DNA of 64,000 bases from contig JACCXK010000101.1 in NCBI GenBank assembly GCA_013697055.1, forward strand, positions 35,055 to 99,054, given 5' to 3'. Under the pieces are notes generated by a model, which did not search any database, was not told where the DNA came from, and worked only from the letters and a program-made list of their open reading frames with translations. A program made the position numbers and the translations under genes. Shown here one piece after another: positions 43,765 through 52,184 of this stretch. Numbering within the stretch: the first letter of the stretch is position 1; each line of letters opens with the position of its first letter. Source of the DNA: Alphaproteobacteria bacterium. Lineage in GTDB: Bacteria; Pseudomonadota; Alphaproteobacteria; Micropepsales; Micropepsaceae.

Positions 43765-44482
43765 CCCCGGTCAGCCAGCCCGCTTCGTCACTGGCCAGGA
43801 AGACAGCGACCTTGGCGATGTCTTCCGGCTGGCCGATGCGGCCCAGCGGGGCCTGCGCTTCGATAGTCTTCTGGAAATCGCCGCCGATGAAGCCGGCGGT
43901 ATGGGTGCCTTCGCTTTCCACCATGCCCGGATTGATCGAGTTGACGCGGATTTTGCGCGGGCCCAGTTCCGACGCCAGCACCTGGGTGATGGTGTCCACC
44001 GCGCCTTTGGTGCCGGCATAGACGGACGAGCCGGGAATACCCATGCGGCTGACCACCGACGAAATGTTGATGATGCTGCCGCCCTCCGGCCCGAACAGCG
44101 GCAGGGCTTCGCGGGTCGCACTGAGGGTGCCCCAGACATTGATGTTGAAGTGACGGTGGAAATCGGCCTCGGTGGTCTGCTCGATGGGCGCGAAGTTGAA
44201 CACCCCGGCATTGTTCACCAGCACGTCCAGCTTGCCGAAGGCCTTTTTGGTTTCGTCGAACAGCCGCGCCACATCGTCGGTTTTGGACACATCGCCATGC
44301 ACCGCGATGGCCTTGCCGCCCTTGGCCTTGATGTCGGCCACCGCCTTGTCGGCGCCGGCCTTGTCGCCGGCATAATTCACCACCACGGAGGCGCCCGCAG
44401 CCCCCAGCGCCCGGGCGATACCGGCGCCGATGCCCTTTGAAGCCCCGGTCACCACCGCCACCTTGCCTTGAAGTTTGCTCAT
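43733..44482 (-). CDS. SDR-family oxidoreductase 2
   Basis: 249 aa. 'AVVTGASKGIGAGIARALGA' (residues 9-28), 'VLVNNAGVFNFAPIEQ' (NNAG), Ser in 'IINISSVVS', 'SSVYAGTKGAVDTI' (YxxxK) and 'IRVNSINPGMVESEG'. The Asn/Tyr context after beta-2 ('VVVNYAGDK') suggests NADP(H). Glucose-dehydrogenase/FabG-like; substrate unknown. The C-terminus 'ERISASGGHR' matches the duplicated tail sequence downstream. Confidence 0.92.
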   Translation of the reverse strand: MSKLQGKVAVVTGASKGIGAGIARALGAAGASVVVNYAGDKAGADKAVADIKAKGGKAIAVHGDVSKTDDVARLFDETKKAFGKLDVLVNNAGVFNFAPIEQTTEADFHRHFNINVWGTLSATREALPLFGPEGGSIINISSVVSRMGIPGSSVYAGTKGAVDTITQVLASELGPRKIRVNSINPGMVESEGTHTAGFIGGDFQKTIEAQAPLGRIGQPEDIAKVAVFLASDEAGWLTGERISASGGHR

Positions 44483-44622
44483 CGAATGTCTCCTTTGATG
44501 TTTCGACAGTTAGACAAACATCATAACGACAAGCGGGGCTTTCAAGGGGTGGGCGCGGCTTTTGCCGGTTGTCGCAATTTCGTCAAATTGACAAGATGGA
44601 ATAAGCGCTTAAGAGAGCGCAC

Positions 44623-44961
44623 GTGAATTACGGGATCAGATTTTTGATGGCCTTGCTGGCCGGCTGGGCGCTGCTGACACCAGCCGCGCTGGCCGATAAC
44701 GCGGCCGGGCCGCTTCCAGCCGGCGCGGCGGCGCACAAGGCTGTGCCCCCCAAGCCGGGCCCGCCCCATCCCGGCCCGCTTAACCCAGGCAAGTCGGCCG
44801 GCGTCCGCGCCGCGCAGCAGGAGCAGGGACATACAGGACTGGCGCTGCTGGGTGCCGGCGGCGCCATCATCGCGGTGATTGCCGTGACGGCAGGCTCCAG
44901 CGGCGGCGGCAATGGCGGCGCCCAGCCCAATTCCCAAAGCGTGCCGGCAACGACGCCCTAG
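44623..44961 (+). CDS. Small secreted/anchored protein, Pro-rich with C-terminal helix
   Basis: 112 aa, GTG start with AGAGAG upstream. Signal peptide (FLMALLAGWALLTPAALADN), then a Pro/Gly segment ('KPGPPHPGPLNPGKSAG') and a hydrophobic helix ('LALLGAGGAIIAVIAVTAGS') followed by a Gly/Ser/Pro tail. No family known. Confidence 0.6.
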   Translation: MNYGIRFLMALLAGWALLTPAALADNAAGPLPAGAAAHKAVPPKPGPPHPGPLNPGKSAGVRAAQQEQGHTGLALLGAGGAIIAVIAVTAGSSGGGNGGAQPNSQSVPATTP

Positions 44962-45003
44962 ATTCCCCCTCTGCCCTTCGCATCGCAAGCGCTGCTACGG
45001 GCA

Positions 45004-45043
45004 CCTCCCCCATGCAAGCGCGCTGACGCGCGCGCGGGGGAGG
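45004..45043. terminator. Long hairpin between convergent genes
   Basis: cctccccc pairs with gggggagg around a GC-rich inner palindrome (gcgcgc). There is no T-run on either side. Placement between convergent ends (44961 and 45045) suggests a shared terminator. Confidence 0.45.
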
Positions 45044-45044
45044 A

Positions 45045-45323
45045 CTATATCTTGGCCAGTTGTGCCAGGTAGGCGTCCAGTACCGGCCGGTTCAGCTTCA
45101 GATGCGCGAACTTGCCCTCGCGGGTGACGATGACCAGTCCCGCATTCTCCAGCTCCTTCATGTGGTGGGAGAGGGTGGCGGGGGTGATGTCATTGCCGGC
45201 GCTAAGCGCGCTGCAGGGCGTGGTGCCGTCGCAGGAACCGATCTGCTTGAGAATCTCCACCCGGCGCGGCTCGGCCAGGGCCTTGGCGATCAGCTCGGTC
45301 TGGCGTGATGAAAGGGTGGGCAT
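45045..45323 (-). CDS. ArsR/SmtB-type winged-helix repressor
   Basis: About 92 aa; ATG 45323 ('[20 protein letters not shown]') is preferred to the track start ten codons upstream. The wHTH is clear: '[14 protein letters not shown]' then '[20 protein letters not shown]' (recognition helix 'LSHHMKEL') and '[12 protein letters not shown]' wing. No metal-binding ELCVCDL motif, so it senses something other than metal, or is a redox type (Cys in 'CDGTTPC'). Target genes unknown. Confidence 0.85.
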   Translation of the reverse strand: MPTLSSRQTELIAKALAEPRRVEILKQIGSCDGTTPCSALSAGNDITPATLSHHMKELENAGLVIVTREGKFAHLKLNRPVLDAYLAQLAKI

Positions 45324-45368
45324 CGCCTGAAAATGGCGCTGCCGGCGGGCCAATACAAGTGAGGCCGC

Positions 45369-45488
45369 CTATTGTGCCGAGACGGCGGCGATCCGGGGCC
45401 TGGACGCGGTATGGCTCGAAAGCGTGCCGACGGCCATGCAGAGGGCGACGGACAGAACGATCAGCATGTGCAGGCTGTGAGATTTCAT
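45369..45488 (-). CDS. 39-aa putative secreted peptide
   Basis: MKSHSLHMLIVLSVALCMAV at the N-terminus is a hydrophobic signal/anchor and only about 19 residues follow. GAAAGA precedes the ATG. Shorter than the ORF-track limit. No family; expression unproven. Confidence 0.4.
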   Translation of the reverse strand: MKSHSLHMLIVLSVALCMAVGTLSSHTASRPRIAAVSAQ

Positions 45489-45542
45489 GGCGATTCTTTC
45501 GCGCGATGCACCGACATAATCGCGCGTCAGCAGCACGCTTTT

Positions 45543-45836
45543 ATGACGAATCAAGCGGAACCGGATCCTGGCCCGCGCGTGGTGCACGACGGCAAGATCG
45601 TGACGGCGGCTGGGATTTCTGCGGGGATAGATCTGGCGCTTTGGCTGGCTGGTGAATTGGTGATCGAATACGACTCGCAGCCGCCGTTCGACGCCGGTCA
45701 CAAAACAAAAGCGTCAAAGGCCGTGCAGCTGCTGGCCGCCACGATGTTGGACGACCGGATGCCGTCCGATCAGAAACGACTTGTGCCGAAGGCTGCCTGG
45801 CGCCGGTTTGTCGATCTTGTCCGCACGGGTCGGTGA
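45543..45836 (+). pseudogene. C-terminal fragment of a DJ-1/PfpI-family protein
   Basis: 97 aa from ATG 45543. 'VVHDGKIVTAAGISAGIDLA' followed by 'LWLAGELV' and 'IEYDSQPPFDAG' is the ending of DJ-1/PfpI (isonitrile-hydratase-like) proteins. The first 100 or more residues, including the nucleophilic-elbow Cys, are absent. The usual helix between 'LAGELV' and 'IEYD' also appears deleted. It is therefore a remnant with little chance of activity. Confidence 0.7.
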
Positions 45837-45951
45837 AGAGCGATGCTGATTTGTACGTATTGGCAAGATCAAAATCAACAGCAGTTGTAAGCCCCTCTTA
45901 CACGGCCACACTCTGATACAAATTGTCCCGGGCTTTCTCTCGTTGACGAAA

Positions 45952-45968
45952 CTGGCATGGTCGTTGCT
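45952..45968 (+). promoter_or_regulatory. Sigma-54 promoter of PEP-CTERM gene 3
   Basis: CTGGCATGGTCGTTGCT: TGGC-N7-TTGC-T with exact GG-N10-GC spacing, 33 bp before the ATG at 46001. Confidence 0.82.
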
Positions 45969-46000
45969 AATTGTTAGCCACAAAAAAAGAGGGAACCTTT

Positions 46001-46704
46001 ATGAAATTTTCCATTCCGGCATCGCTTTGCGCGGCCGTCCTGTTTTCCGTCCTTGCTGCTGTGCCGGCCAGCGCCGCTGGGTCTTCGGAACCTATGGCAG
46101 CACCACCGTAAACGGCGGCAACTTTGACATCGTTTCCAACCCGACCACCATGCCATATGGCGGCCTCTACTATCACGCTGATCCGGGTAGCCTCACTGTC
46201 GGCGGCCTGACGACCTTGAGCGCCACCTATGATATGACCACGGGCAGTTTCGGTGCGGGTTCGCCGCGCTTCACGCTGTTCGACGCCGCCGAAACGGGCT
46301 CTGCCTATCTGTATTTCGGCACTCCTCTTGGTGGCGGCAGCTTCACGAACCCGTCGCCCAACAATGTGTTCTCCAGCACCGGGAACTATGCCGATCTCGC
46401 CTCGCTGGATCTGCGCGTAGAGTCCAATGGCTTTAACGGGTATAATAACCAAAACCATTATGTAACCTTCGCGGACTTTCTGGCGAGCGTCGGCAGGGCG
46501 AGCGGTATCAGCTATGTCTTCCTCGATCTAGATGGCGGTTACGCGACCACGCAGGAACTGCTGATCGCAAGCTTCAGGGTGAATGCCGAAAAGTTTACAG
46601 CGGCGCCGGCCGCCGTGCCGGAGCCGATGACCCTCACACTGTTCGGCGCTGGTCTTGCCGGAGCGGCCGCACTGCGCCGTCGCAAGAAGATGCAGAAGGC
46701 CTGA
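46001..46704 (+). pseudogene. PEP-CTERM sorting-domain protein 3, frameshifted after signal peptide
   Basis: ATG 46001 with GGGA upstream encodes a textbook signal peptide (MKFSIPASLCAAVLFSVLAA, then VPASAA). Its frame then hits a stop within a dozen codons. The mature protein is in another frame ('WVFGTYGSTTVNGGNFDIVS' to the end), joined near 46078 by a missing base. The track ORF from 45943 reads a nonsense N-terminus. The end is a perfect PEP-CTERM tail ('AAVPEPMTLTLFGAGLAGAA', 'RRRKKMQKA'). As written no exported product is made; a lost base in the assembly is the alternative. Confidence 0.85.
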
Positions 46705-46727
46705 TCGGATCAATTTGGTTGCGAAAG

Positions 46728-46755
46728 CGGCGCCTTCGGGCGCCGTTTTTGTTTG
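46728..46755 (+). terminator. Rho-independent terminator after PEP-CTERM gene 3
   Basis: cggcgcc-ttcg-ggcgccg followed by TTTTTGTTT. Sequence and position are almost the same as the terminator at 48880. Confidence 0.9.
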
Positions 46756-46821
46756 GCGCAAGACAATTGGCGAGACCCCCTCGGCTGCCGCCGCGCCTGG
46801 CCTCGAACGCCTGGCGCCGCC

Positions 46822-46859
46822 ATTTTCCGCGTGAGATATTTCTGGATGCGGCAGGGCGG
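46822..46859. repeat. Dispersed imperfect repeat (second copy 49405-49442)
   Basis: Both copies share 'cgcgtgagat', then 'tggatg' and a GC-rich end at equivalent spacing. Each lies in non-coding DNA downstream of a PEP-CTERM gene. The origin is unknown; about 70% identity by eye, so homology is likely but not certain. Confidence 0.4.
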
Positions 46860-47024
46860 CCTCGGCGGACGGGCGAGCCGCGCTCCCCCGAGGGCGCCAA
46901 TGGTTGGGTGTCCGGGTCCACCCTTCACAAGCAATAGAGGCTGCGTTCGATCGACAAATCGGCTTTTATAGCGCTTGCAAGAAAGGCGACAGCAATGCCG
47001 GGGCGGGCACGAGCGACGAAGGAT

Positions 47025-47555
47025 ATGACGATAGCGGTAGGTGTAGCCGCTGGCGTTATCGCAATCGGCTTTATGGTCTTGCTTGTCGCAGATCCGTGGC
47101 TGCGCCGCCCGCGAGACAATTATGCCACCTGCGTTCTCGACCGTGCACTGGTGTTTGATCGCTCCGCGGTAGGGCAGAGCGCAATCCTTCAGTTTTCACA
47201 GATCAAGCAACGTTATCAGGACGCCCTGACCAGTGAGAAACGCCTGATCGACAGCTCCCCCGCGCATGGCGGAACTGACACGCGCATGTCCACCTTGCTG
47301 CAGAGGGTTCAGCTTGAAAATGCACGTCTTGAAAAGCTGCGCGTCCAGGCGCATGCCCTCGTTATTGAGGCCGTTGCGCCGATCATCAGGAAACAAAGCG
47401 CAATCTCACGATGCTCGATTATCGTGGACAGGTTGGCCATAGTCGACATGGGCCGGGCTCGTGACATCACACCGCCACTCATAAAGGCGATAGGCGAAAA
47501 CGTGCCGCAGCTTCCATCGGGGACGCTGGAGAAAATGCTCCCAAATTTACCTTAG
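47025..47555 (+). CDS. Membrane-anchored OmpH/Skp-like protein
   Basis: 176 aa from ATG 47025. An N-terminal helix ('VGVAAGVIAIGFMVLLVADP') lacks a clear cleavage site. 'CVLDRALVFDRSAVGQSAIL' resembles the start of OmpH/Skp chaperones, then a long helical region with Glu/Lys/Gln (coiled coil), and 'CSIIVDRLAIVDMGRARDIT' near 145 matches the 'GlllDrsavl...DIT' end of that family. Skp-like proteins hold unfolded outer-membrane proteins in the periplasm. It is likely a paralogue of Skp, anchored rather than free. Confidence 0.65.
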   Translation: MTIAVGVAAGVIAIGFMVLLVADPWLRRPRDNYATCVLDRALVFDRSAVGQSAILQFSQIKQRYQDALTSEKRLIDSSPAHGGTDTRMSTLLQRVQLENARLEKLRVQAHALVIEAVAPIIRKQSAISRCSIIVDRLAIVDMGRARDITPPLIKAIGENVPQLPSGTLEKMLPNLP

Positions 47556-47654
47556 CCGGAACAGCAGGCCTCCGGATCAAGCGTCCTGACGAAGCTGGCC
47601 CGCCGTTGGCCCGCCTGTTGCTACGCAATCCCGGCGAAATGCCGAGGTGGTACG

Positions 47655-47870
47655 ATGACCCATAACGAACTCGATTTGCCCGCCCGCCTGTTCCTTTATG
47701 GTGCAGCGCCGATTGTCGACGGGACCCTTGCTGATTGCGTAAGTCACTGGCAGTCCAACATGAGCCAGCTCGGCCAGGCTCTTTGTCGGGTCCGGGTGAA
47801 GGCTCCGCAAGGCGCATATTGGATGGCGGCTGAGGACATTCAGCAAATTGCAAACTCGGCACACCGCTGA
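47655..47870 (+). CDS. Small hypothetical protein
   Basis: 71 aa; 'ggtggtacg' precedes ATG. Soluble, with Trp-rich 'SHWQSNMSQLGQAL' and 'YWMAAEDIQQI'. No family recognised. Confidence 0.45.
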   Translation: MTHNELDLPARLFLYGAAPIVDGTLADCVSHWQSNMSQLGQALCRVRVKAPQGAYWMAAEDIQQIANSAHR

Positions 47871-48072
47871 GTTATTTCTTTTCGAAAAGTTTCTGGGTCA
47901 CTTGTCGGGGGATTCGACGGACCACCCCGAAACATCGCGACCTGCTCCAGTTGGGCGGCGTGACCGGGACAAGTGAACGCGCCGCGAAATTGTTAACGAA
48001 CGCCGCTGGTTAATGTAACCAGCCTTTACGTTTGGTGCAGCCGTTAAACTTCGAAACCTCGCAATCCTCCCT

Positions 48073-48089
48073 CCGGCCCGAACATTGCG
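48073..48089 (+). promoter_or_regulatory. Probable (weaker) sigma-54 promoter of PEP-CTERM gene 4
   Basis: CCGGCCCGAACATTGCG keeps GG-N10-GC and a perfect TTGC, but the -24 box is CGGC instead of TGGC. It lies 40 bp before the ATG. Confidence 0.5.
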
Positions 48090-48127
48090 TGGAAACGTGC
48101 ATCATCGCACCAAGGAATATTGACGCC

Positions 48128-48856
48128 ATGAAATTCATCAAAACCAGCTTTGCAATCGCCGCCATTGCCGGCGCCCTTTTGGCGGCTCCGGCTCAGGCCG
48201 CTGTTCTCTACATGGATGACTTTGACGGCAACAGCCCGAGTTTCACGACCGATTATACTGCGGTTGCGCCAGGCCCGAACGCGGGCCTGCCGGAGGGCGT
48301 CGAAATCATCACCAACAATCCCAATAGCGTTCACCCATATTGGGCCGCTTTTACAAACGGCACCGGCAAAGCGCTGATCGTCAATGGTTCGACCGCTTCG
48401 GTTCCGAACAACGTCTTCACCAGCGCAGCCGTTGCGGTGAGCACCAGCGGTTCTTATTCCTTCGGCGCCTCGGTCGCGAACATCTGCTGCAACAGCAGTT
48501 ACTTTCCCAACGCCAGCGCCGCTTCCAAACTGCTGTTTGCTTTTATCGTCAACGGGGTCGAGAAGCCGACTGCCACGACGTTTTTAACGCTTCCGGGTCC
48601 GGTCGGAGGGAATTATCCCAATGCCGGCACATTTTTCGATGTCACGGCCGCGATAAACCTGACTGCCGGTGACATGTTCCAGGTCATCATTCGCAATGAC
48701 ATCAACGCCGCGGGCGGCAACGATTTTGCCCTCGACAATATTGTGTTGGAAAACACGCGTACGGCAATCCCTGAACCGCTGACCCTTTCCCTGTTCGGTG
48801 CCGGGCTAGCGGCTGCGACAGCATTGCGTCGCCGCAAGAAAATGCAGAAGGCCTGA
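48128..48856 (+). CDS. PEP-CTERM sorting-domain protein 4
   Basis: 242 aa from ATG 48128, which begins the signal peptide (MKFIKTSFAIAAIAGALLAA); the track start at 48032 is upstream of the promoter-like region. The mature part begins 'VLYMDDFDGNSPSFTTDYTA', like the start of many surface carbohydrate-binding/jellyroll proteins, and holds a 'NICCNSSY' Cys pair. The tail 'AIPEPLTLSLFGAGLAAATA' plus 'RRRKKMQKA' is the exosortase signal. Its last 9 residues and downstream terminator nearly duplicate those of gene 3. Confidence 0.92.
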   Translation: MKFIKTSFAIAAIAGALLAAPAQAAVLYMDDFDGNSPSFTTDYTAVAPGPNAGLPEGVEIITNNPNSVHPYWAAFTNGTGKALIVNGSTASVPNNVFTSAAVAVSTSGSYSFGASVANICCNSSYFPNASAASKLLFAFIVNGVEKPTATTFLTLPGPVGGNYPNAGTFFDVTAAINLTAGDMFQVIIRNDINAAGGNDFALDNIVLENTRTAIPEPLTLSLFGAGLAAATALRRRKKMQKA

Positions 48857-48879
48857 TGGGATCAATTGGATTGCGAGAG

Positions 48880-48907
48880 CGGCGCCTTCGGGCGCCGTTT
48901 TTGTTTT
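48880..48907 (+). terminator. Rho-independent terminator after PEP-CTERM gene 4
   Basis: cggcgcc-ttcg-ggcgccg then TTTTTGTTTT. Confidence 0.9.
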
Positions 48908-48966
48908 GGGCGCTGGCCATTCACTGGCACAACGGAACCCTGTCGCCTCGACTTGGTTGAGTCACC

Positions 48967-49332
48967 ATGCAGCTCCGCCTCTACCGCATCCATCAAACGC
49001 CGGACGGCCTGTTTGAAACCAGGAACGAGTTCCCGAAAGACCGTCCGTTGGGGGTGGACTCGAGCCTGAATATGGCCATGCGCACCGCCCATCGCGAAGC
49101 GGTTGTGGCAAGCCGGGCGGGTGCGGTGGTGGTGATCGAGGCTCAGCGGAACGGCGAATGGCAGGAGATTGACCGCGTACCAGCGATCCCTACTGACAAA
49201 ACCAACCCGGAGCCGGCGCCTGGCGACAGCTTCTTCCGTTGCCCGACGTGTGGGCAGATGGTGGACCGAGGTGAGCTTGGTGACATGGTTCGCCACCAGG
49301 TGCCGGGGCATAAACCGATAGACAAAAGTTAG
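48967..49332 (+). CDS. Hypothetical protein with C-terminal zinc-finger-like motif
   Basis: 121 aa. The N-terminal half is an alpha/beta domain ('MQLRLYRIHQTPDGLFETRN', 'AGAVVVIEAQRNGEWQEIDR'). The C-terminal part 'FRCPTCGQMVDRGELGDMVR' with 'HQVPGH' carries CxxC and HxxxxxH spacing suited to one zinc ion. Soluble, no signal peptide. Not assigned to a family. Confidence 0.62.
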   Translation: MQLRLYRIHQTPDGLFETRNEFPKDRPLGVDSSLNMAMRTAHREAVVASRAGAVVVIEAQRNGEWQEIDRVPAIPTDKTNPEPAPGDSFFRCPTCGQMVDRGELGDMVRHQVPGHKPIDKS

Positions 49333-49675
49333 AATAGCTTTGCCAGGCAATGGCAGAGCTTCAAGTCGCTGTCGCGCGGCGCGCTGCGGACGCTTGGCTC
49401 CACCAATTTCCCGCGTGAGATTCCCTTGGATGGGGCGGGGCAGTTGCTTTGCAGTGAGCCCGGCGGCCCGCCTTTTCGTTGCCAAGCTGTTGCTGAGCCG
49501 CCGCCTTCCAGCGCGTAAAGGTCATCCATGATATAGCTCCTGTGCTTTGGAGCCCCTTCATGGCGAGGCGTAAAATGAGTCTCGATTATGCGCTATACAA
49601 GATTTCCTGTACGACGCGTTGCGGATATCGCATTGCGTGCAACGGCGGCCATAGCGGGCGTAAGGCGCGCGCCAA

Positions 49676-49891
49676 CTAGAACCATGCGACCAGGTGCAGT
49701 GCCAATGCGACTCCTGCGAGAGCGGCACCTATAGCTGCGACCGCCAGCCAAATCTTCCGATGAGGCAAAAAGGCAAACGCAAATGCGCCTGCCAGGAACA
49801 TCACTAAGCCGATAGCGAATAAACTGTTTGCAAAGGCATGCGTTAGGACCTGCCACAGTTCGCCCTCGAGTTGATTATCAGCCGGCGCCAC
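49676..49891 (-). CDS. Small two-helix membrane protein
   Basis: 71 aa, GTG start with AGGA upstream. Two hydrophobic segments ('SLFAIGLVMFLAGAFAFAFL', 'LAVAAIGAALAGVALALHLV') separated by 'PHRKIW'. No family known. Confidence 0.5.
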   Translation of the reverse strand: MAPADNQLEGELWQVLTHAFANSLFAIGLVMFLAGAFAFAFLPHRKIWLAVAAIGAALAGVALALHLVAWF

Positions 49892-50030
49892 TTACCCATC
49901 CTTGGTGATTTGAACCAACTTAACCGAGTGCTCGTTGCCCCCAAAGTCCGAGAACGTACAGTTTGCAAAGAAACCTCCGCTGACTGGTCGGCTGGGCGGA
50001 GCAACAACGTAGTTCCGACGTTAATTTGCG

Positions 50031-50216
50031 ATGACGGACGCACTATCGGATTCGGAAATAACGGCACTCAAGGAAGTGGCCAAGGGTGCCTTACAAGGCG
50101 TCGTAAGGCCTGCGGATGCAGCGCGGCTCCTAGAGTTGAAGTTGATCTATCGACTTCTCGGAAGTTGGAGGATTACGGCGGTAGGGCGGGCCCAGCTCCG
50201 TCGAGGCCGCCAATAA
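50031..50216 (+). CDS. Small HTH-like hypothetical protein
   Basis: 61 aa. 'IPADAARLLELKLIYRLLGS'-type sequence (here 'VRPADAARLLELKLIYRLLG') then 'RITAVGRAQLRRG' looks like a short winged-helix in which a helix carrying 'LL' leads to a strand and 'GRAQL'. Fully contained in the 49891-50376 gap. Family uncertain. Confidence 0.45.
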   Translation: MTDALSDSEITALKEVAKGALQGVVRPADAARLLELKLIYRLLGSWRITAVGRAQLRRGRQ

Positions 50217-50375
50217 TTAGGTGTCAAGATCAAATATGCAACGTATTGGAGCAGGCGGGCGTTACCTAACGCTCAGCATAAATCTCTCAAGGTTAGGGCG
50301 CCGATTATCCAGCATCGGCCGCTGGGCGTCGGACGCTCGGCCGTCCGTTCATCGCTGCGCCATTGGGAGCATGTC

Positions 50376-51239
50376 ATGAAGAAGCTGTGCAGTTTTGCTT
50401 GGAAGAACGCGGCGTACCTAGCCATCGGCTTGTCACCTCTGATTGTGCCACCGTTGGCCCATGCGCAGTCGGTTCCTGGACCTTCCATGAACATCCCTGA
50501 AGCATCATCGAAGCGTGGCTTTGACTGGGGTGGTTCGTTAGCGTTCGACTACCTCACAAGCGCCAAGTGCAGTTTGCTGACCACTACCGTTTCTTGCACA
50601 AGCACCGGATCATCGGCATTTTCCATCTCGCCTTCCGCGATGGTCCAGTTCGATCGGCTGCGTCTTGAAGTGACAGTACCATACGTCGATATTGAGGGCC
50701 CTGGAACACTCAGTGGAGCACTTGGCCCACGCCAAATCGTTGGCCAGGCAGGCACCCCCACCAATCGTCGGTCTGGCTTGGGAGACGTTTCTGTGGGAGC
50801 GGCGGTAATCCTCATTCGGGAAGGTCGAATTATGCCGCGGTTTGAGCTGGCGGGTGTCGTCAAGATACCCACGGCGGCCAACGGGCTGGGCACGGGCCAA
50901 ACAGACTACGGTGCTCAGGTGACATTCTATCGCCCGCTGCTGGAAGGCGTCAGAACATTCGGTTCAGTGGGCTACCAACGTATCGGAGACCCTAACACGC
51001 TTCGACTGCATGATGGAGGACGGGCCACTCTTGGGCTCGATATCAATTACTCCAACTGGGGAGGGGGAGCACTGCTCGACTATCAGAAGAGCTTGTTCCC
51101 AGGTGTCCCAAGTTCCTTCACTGTCGATCCTTATGTGACATTGCCCTTCGTGTTTGGGGCCGGCCTGCAGGTTTACACCACCATTGCGTTAACGCGACAG
51201 AGCCCCAACCATGAAGTGGGAGTTCGATTGGTTCTGTAA
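50376..51239 (+). CDS. Outer-membrane transporter-like beta-barrel (Phenol_MetA_deg-like)
   Basis: 287 aa with a signal peptide (ending LIVPPLAHAQS). Amphipathic strands alternate throughout; 'VQFDRLRLEVTVPYVDIEGP' and 'RSGLGDVSVGAAVILIREGR' are typical of the meta-pathway 'transporter' barrel family, as is 'PRFELAGVVKIPTAANGLGT'. It ends 'EVGVRLVL' with a terminal hydrophobic residue, as usual for OMPs. Role unknown. Alone on the strand in an accessory region. Confidence 0.75.
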   Translation: MKKLCSFAWKNAAYLAIGLSPLIVPPLAHAQSVPGPSMNIPEASSKRGFDWGGSLAFDYLTSAKCSLLTTTVSCTSTGSSAFSISPSAMVQFDRLRLEVTVPYVDIEGPGTLSGALGPRQIVGQAGTPTNRRSGLGDVSVGAAVILIREGRIMPRFELAGVVKIPTAANGLGTGQTDYGAQVTFYRPLLEGVRTFGSVGYQRIGDPNTLRLHDGGRATLGLDINYSNWGGGALLDYQKSLFPGVPSSFTVDPYVTLPFVFGAGLQVYTTIALTRQSPNHEVGVRLVL

Positions 51240-51269
51240 CTCGACCAATGGTTCTGCGGATCGCGATTG

Positions 51270-51482
51270 CTAGCGAAGCTGGCCAGCCGCATCGGCCTCT
51301 GAGACAATTTCCAGCAGGAGTGCCTGTGCCAATGTTGCAGGGTTCGCTCCGGTAAGTTGTGCGGACTTGCGCCCTATAAGGCTTATGACATGCACCATCC
51401 CGGTGGAAGTTGTGAACGAGCCTTCGAATTGGCGCCCGTTATAACCGGCCCGGATGGCCTCTCTAGGTTCTGGTCTTGGCAC
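51270..51482 (-). CDS. Small conserved-looking hypothetical protein
   Basis: 70 aa. GTG 51482 is preferred because AGGGGA precedes it. 'EAIRAGYNGRQFEGSFTTST' and 'ALLLEIVSEADAAGQL' suggest a compact alpha/beta fold. No family. Nearest neighbour is convergent. Confidence 0.5.
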   Translation of the reverse strand: MPRPEPREAIRAGYNGRQFEGSFTTSTGMVHVISLIGRKSAQLTGANPATLAQALLLEIVSEADAAGQLR

Positions 51483-51645
51483 TAACTGTCCCCTGCCGTG
51501 CATAGCGGTCGTGTGGGAGAAACTTTATCAGGTTCTAGCGAGAAAAGCTGTGGCGATACTTGAGCTGCTAGTTGTTTGATGCTTCGAGACATTTGGCTGA
51601 GAACGCCTGGCTACAAAAATACACTGTGCCGCTTTGCTGATCGAC

Positions 51646-51978
51646 CTACCACACCCAGCCTCCCGCTTGGAGCCCAGCGATATACGGGAGGGCGACATAC
51701 TGCGATGTGGTGACATTGTTGGGGGTTTGCAGTTCTGGCGTTAGCCGGCAATCGATAACAACTTTCATGTTCTTGAACCGGGAAGCTGTGCAGGTTCGCA
51801 CTGTATGATGTACTCGGTCTATTTTAAGAGCAGTTGCAGTCAACGGCGGGTCGGAAGCCGGGTTTTGAGCCATCACCGCAGTAAGGGGCACCATTTCATA
51901 ATCGAGCAGCGGCGCGGCGGCTTGCGCAGCGCACGTCGAGGCAATTGCAAAGATGATTGCGGTCGCTATTTTAATCAT
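51646..51978 (-). CDS. Small secreted protein
   Basis: 110 aa with a signal peptide (MIKIATAIIFAIASTCAAQA) and a GAGGCAG site. The mature part is beta-like with two Cys ('RTCTASRFKNMKVVIDCRLT') likely paired. No family recognised. Confidence 0.6.
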   Translation of the reverse strand: MIKIATAIIFAIASTCAAQAAAPLLDYEMVPLTAVMAQNPASDPPLTATALKIDRVHHTVRTCTASRFKNMKVVIDCRLTPELQTPNNVTTSQYVALPYIAGLQAGGWVW

Positions 51979-52184
51979 GGGTTGCTGCCTCTGTCTGGCG
52001 GAATGTTGAAAGAATCAAGGTGGGTAAGTCGGGTTGATCGCGATTGCGAAGCTAACCCGGATTAGCCTTGTAAGCGAACGTACGGCCTTAACCACGATTT
52101 CGCTGCGGTATTTTGAAGCGCTGAAAATCCTTGCGACCCGCAACTTTTTACCGGCACTTATGAATCAGTTGGATAGGGATCCGC

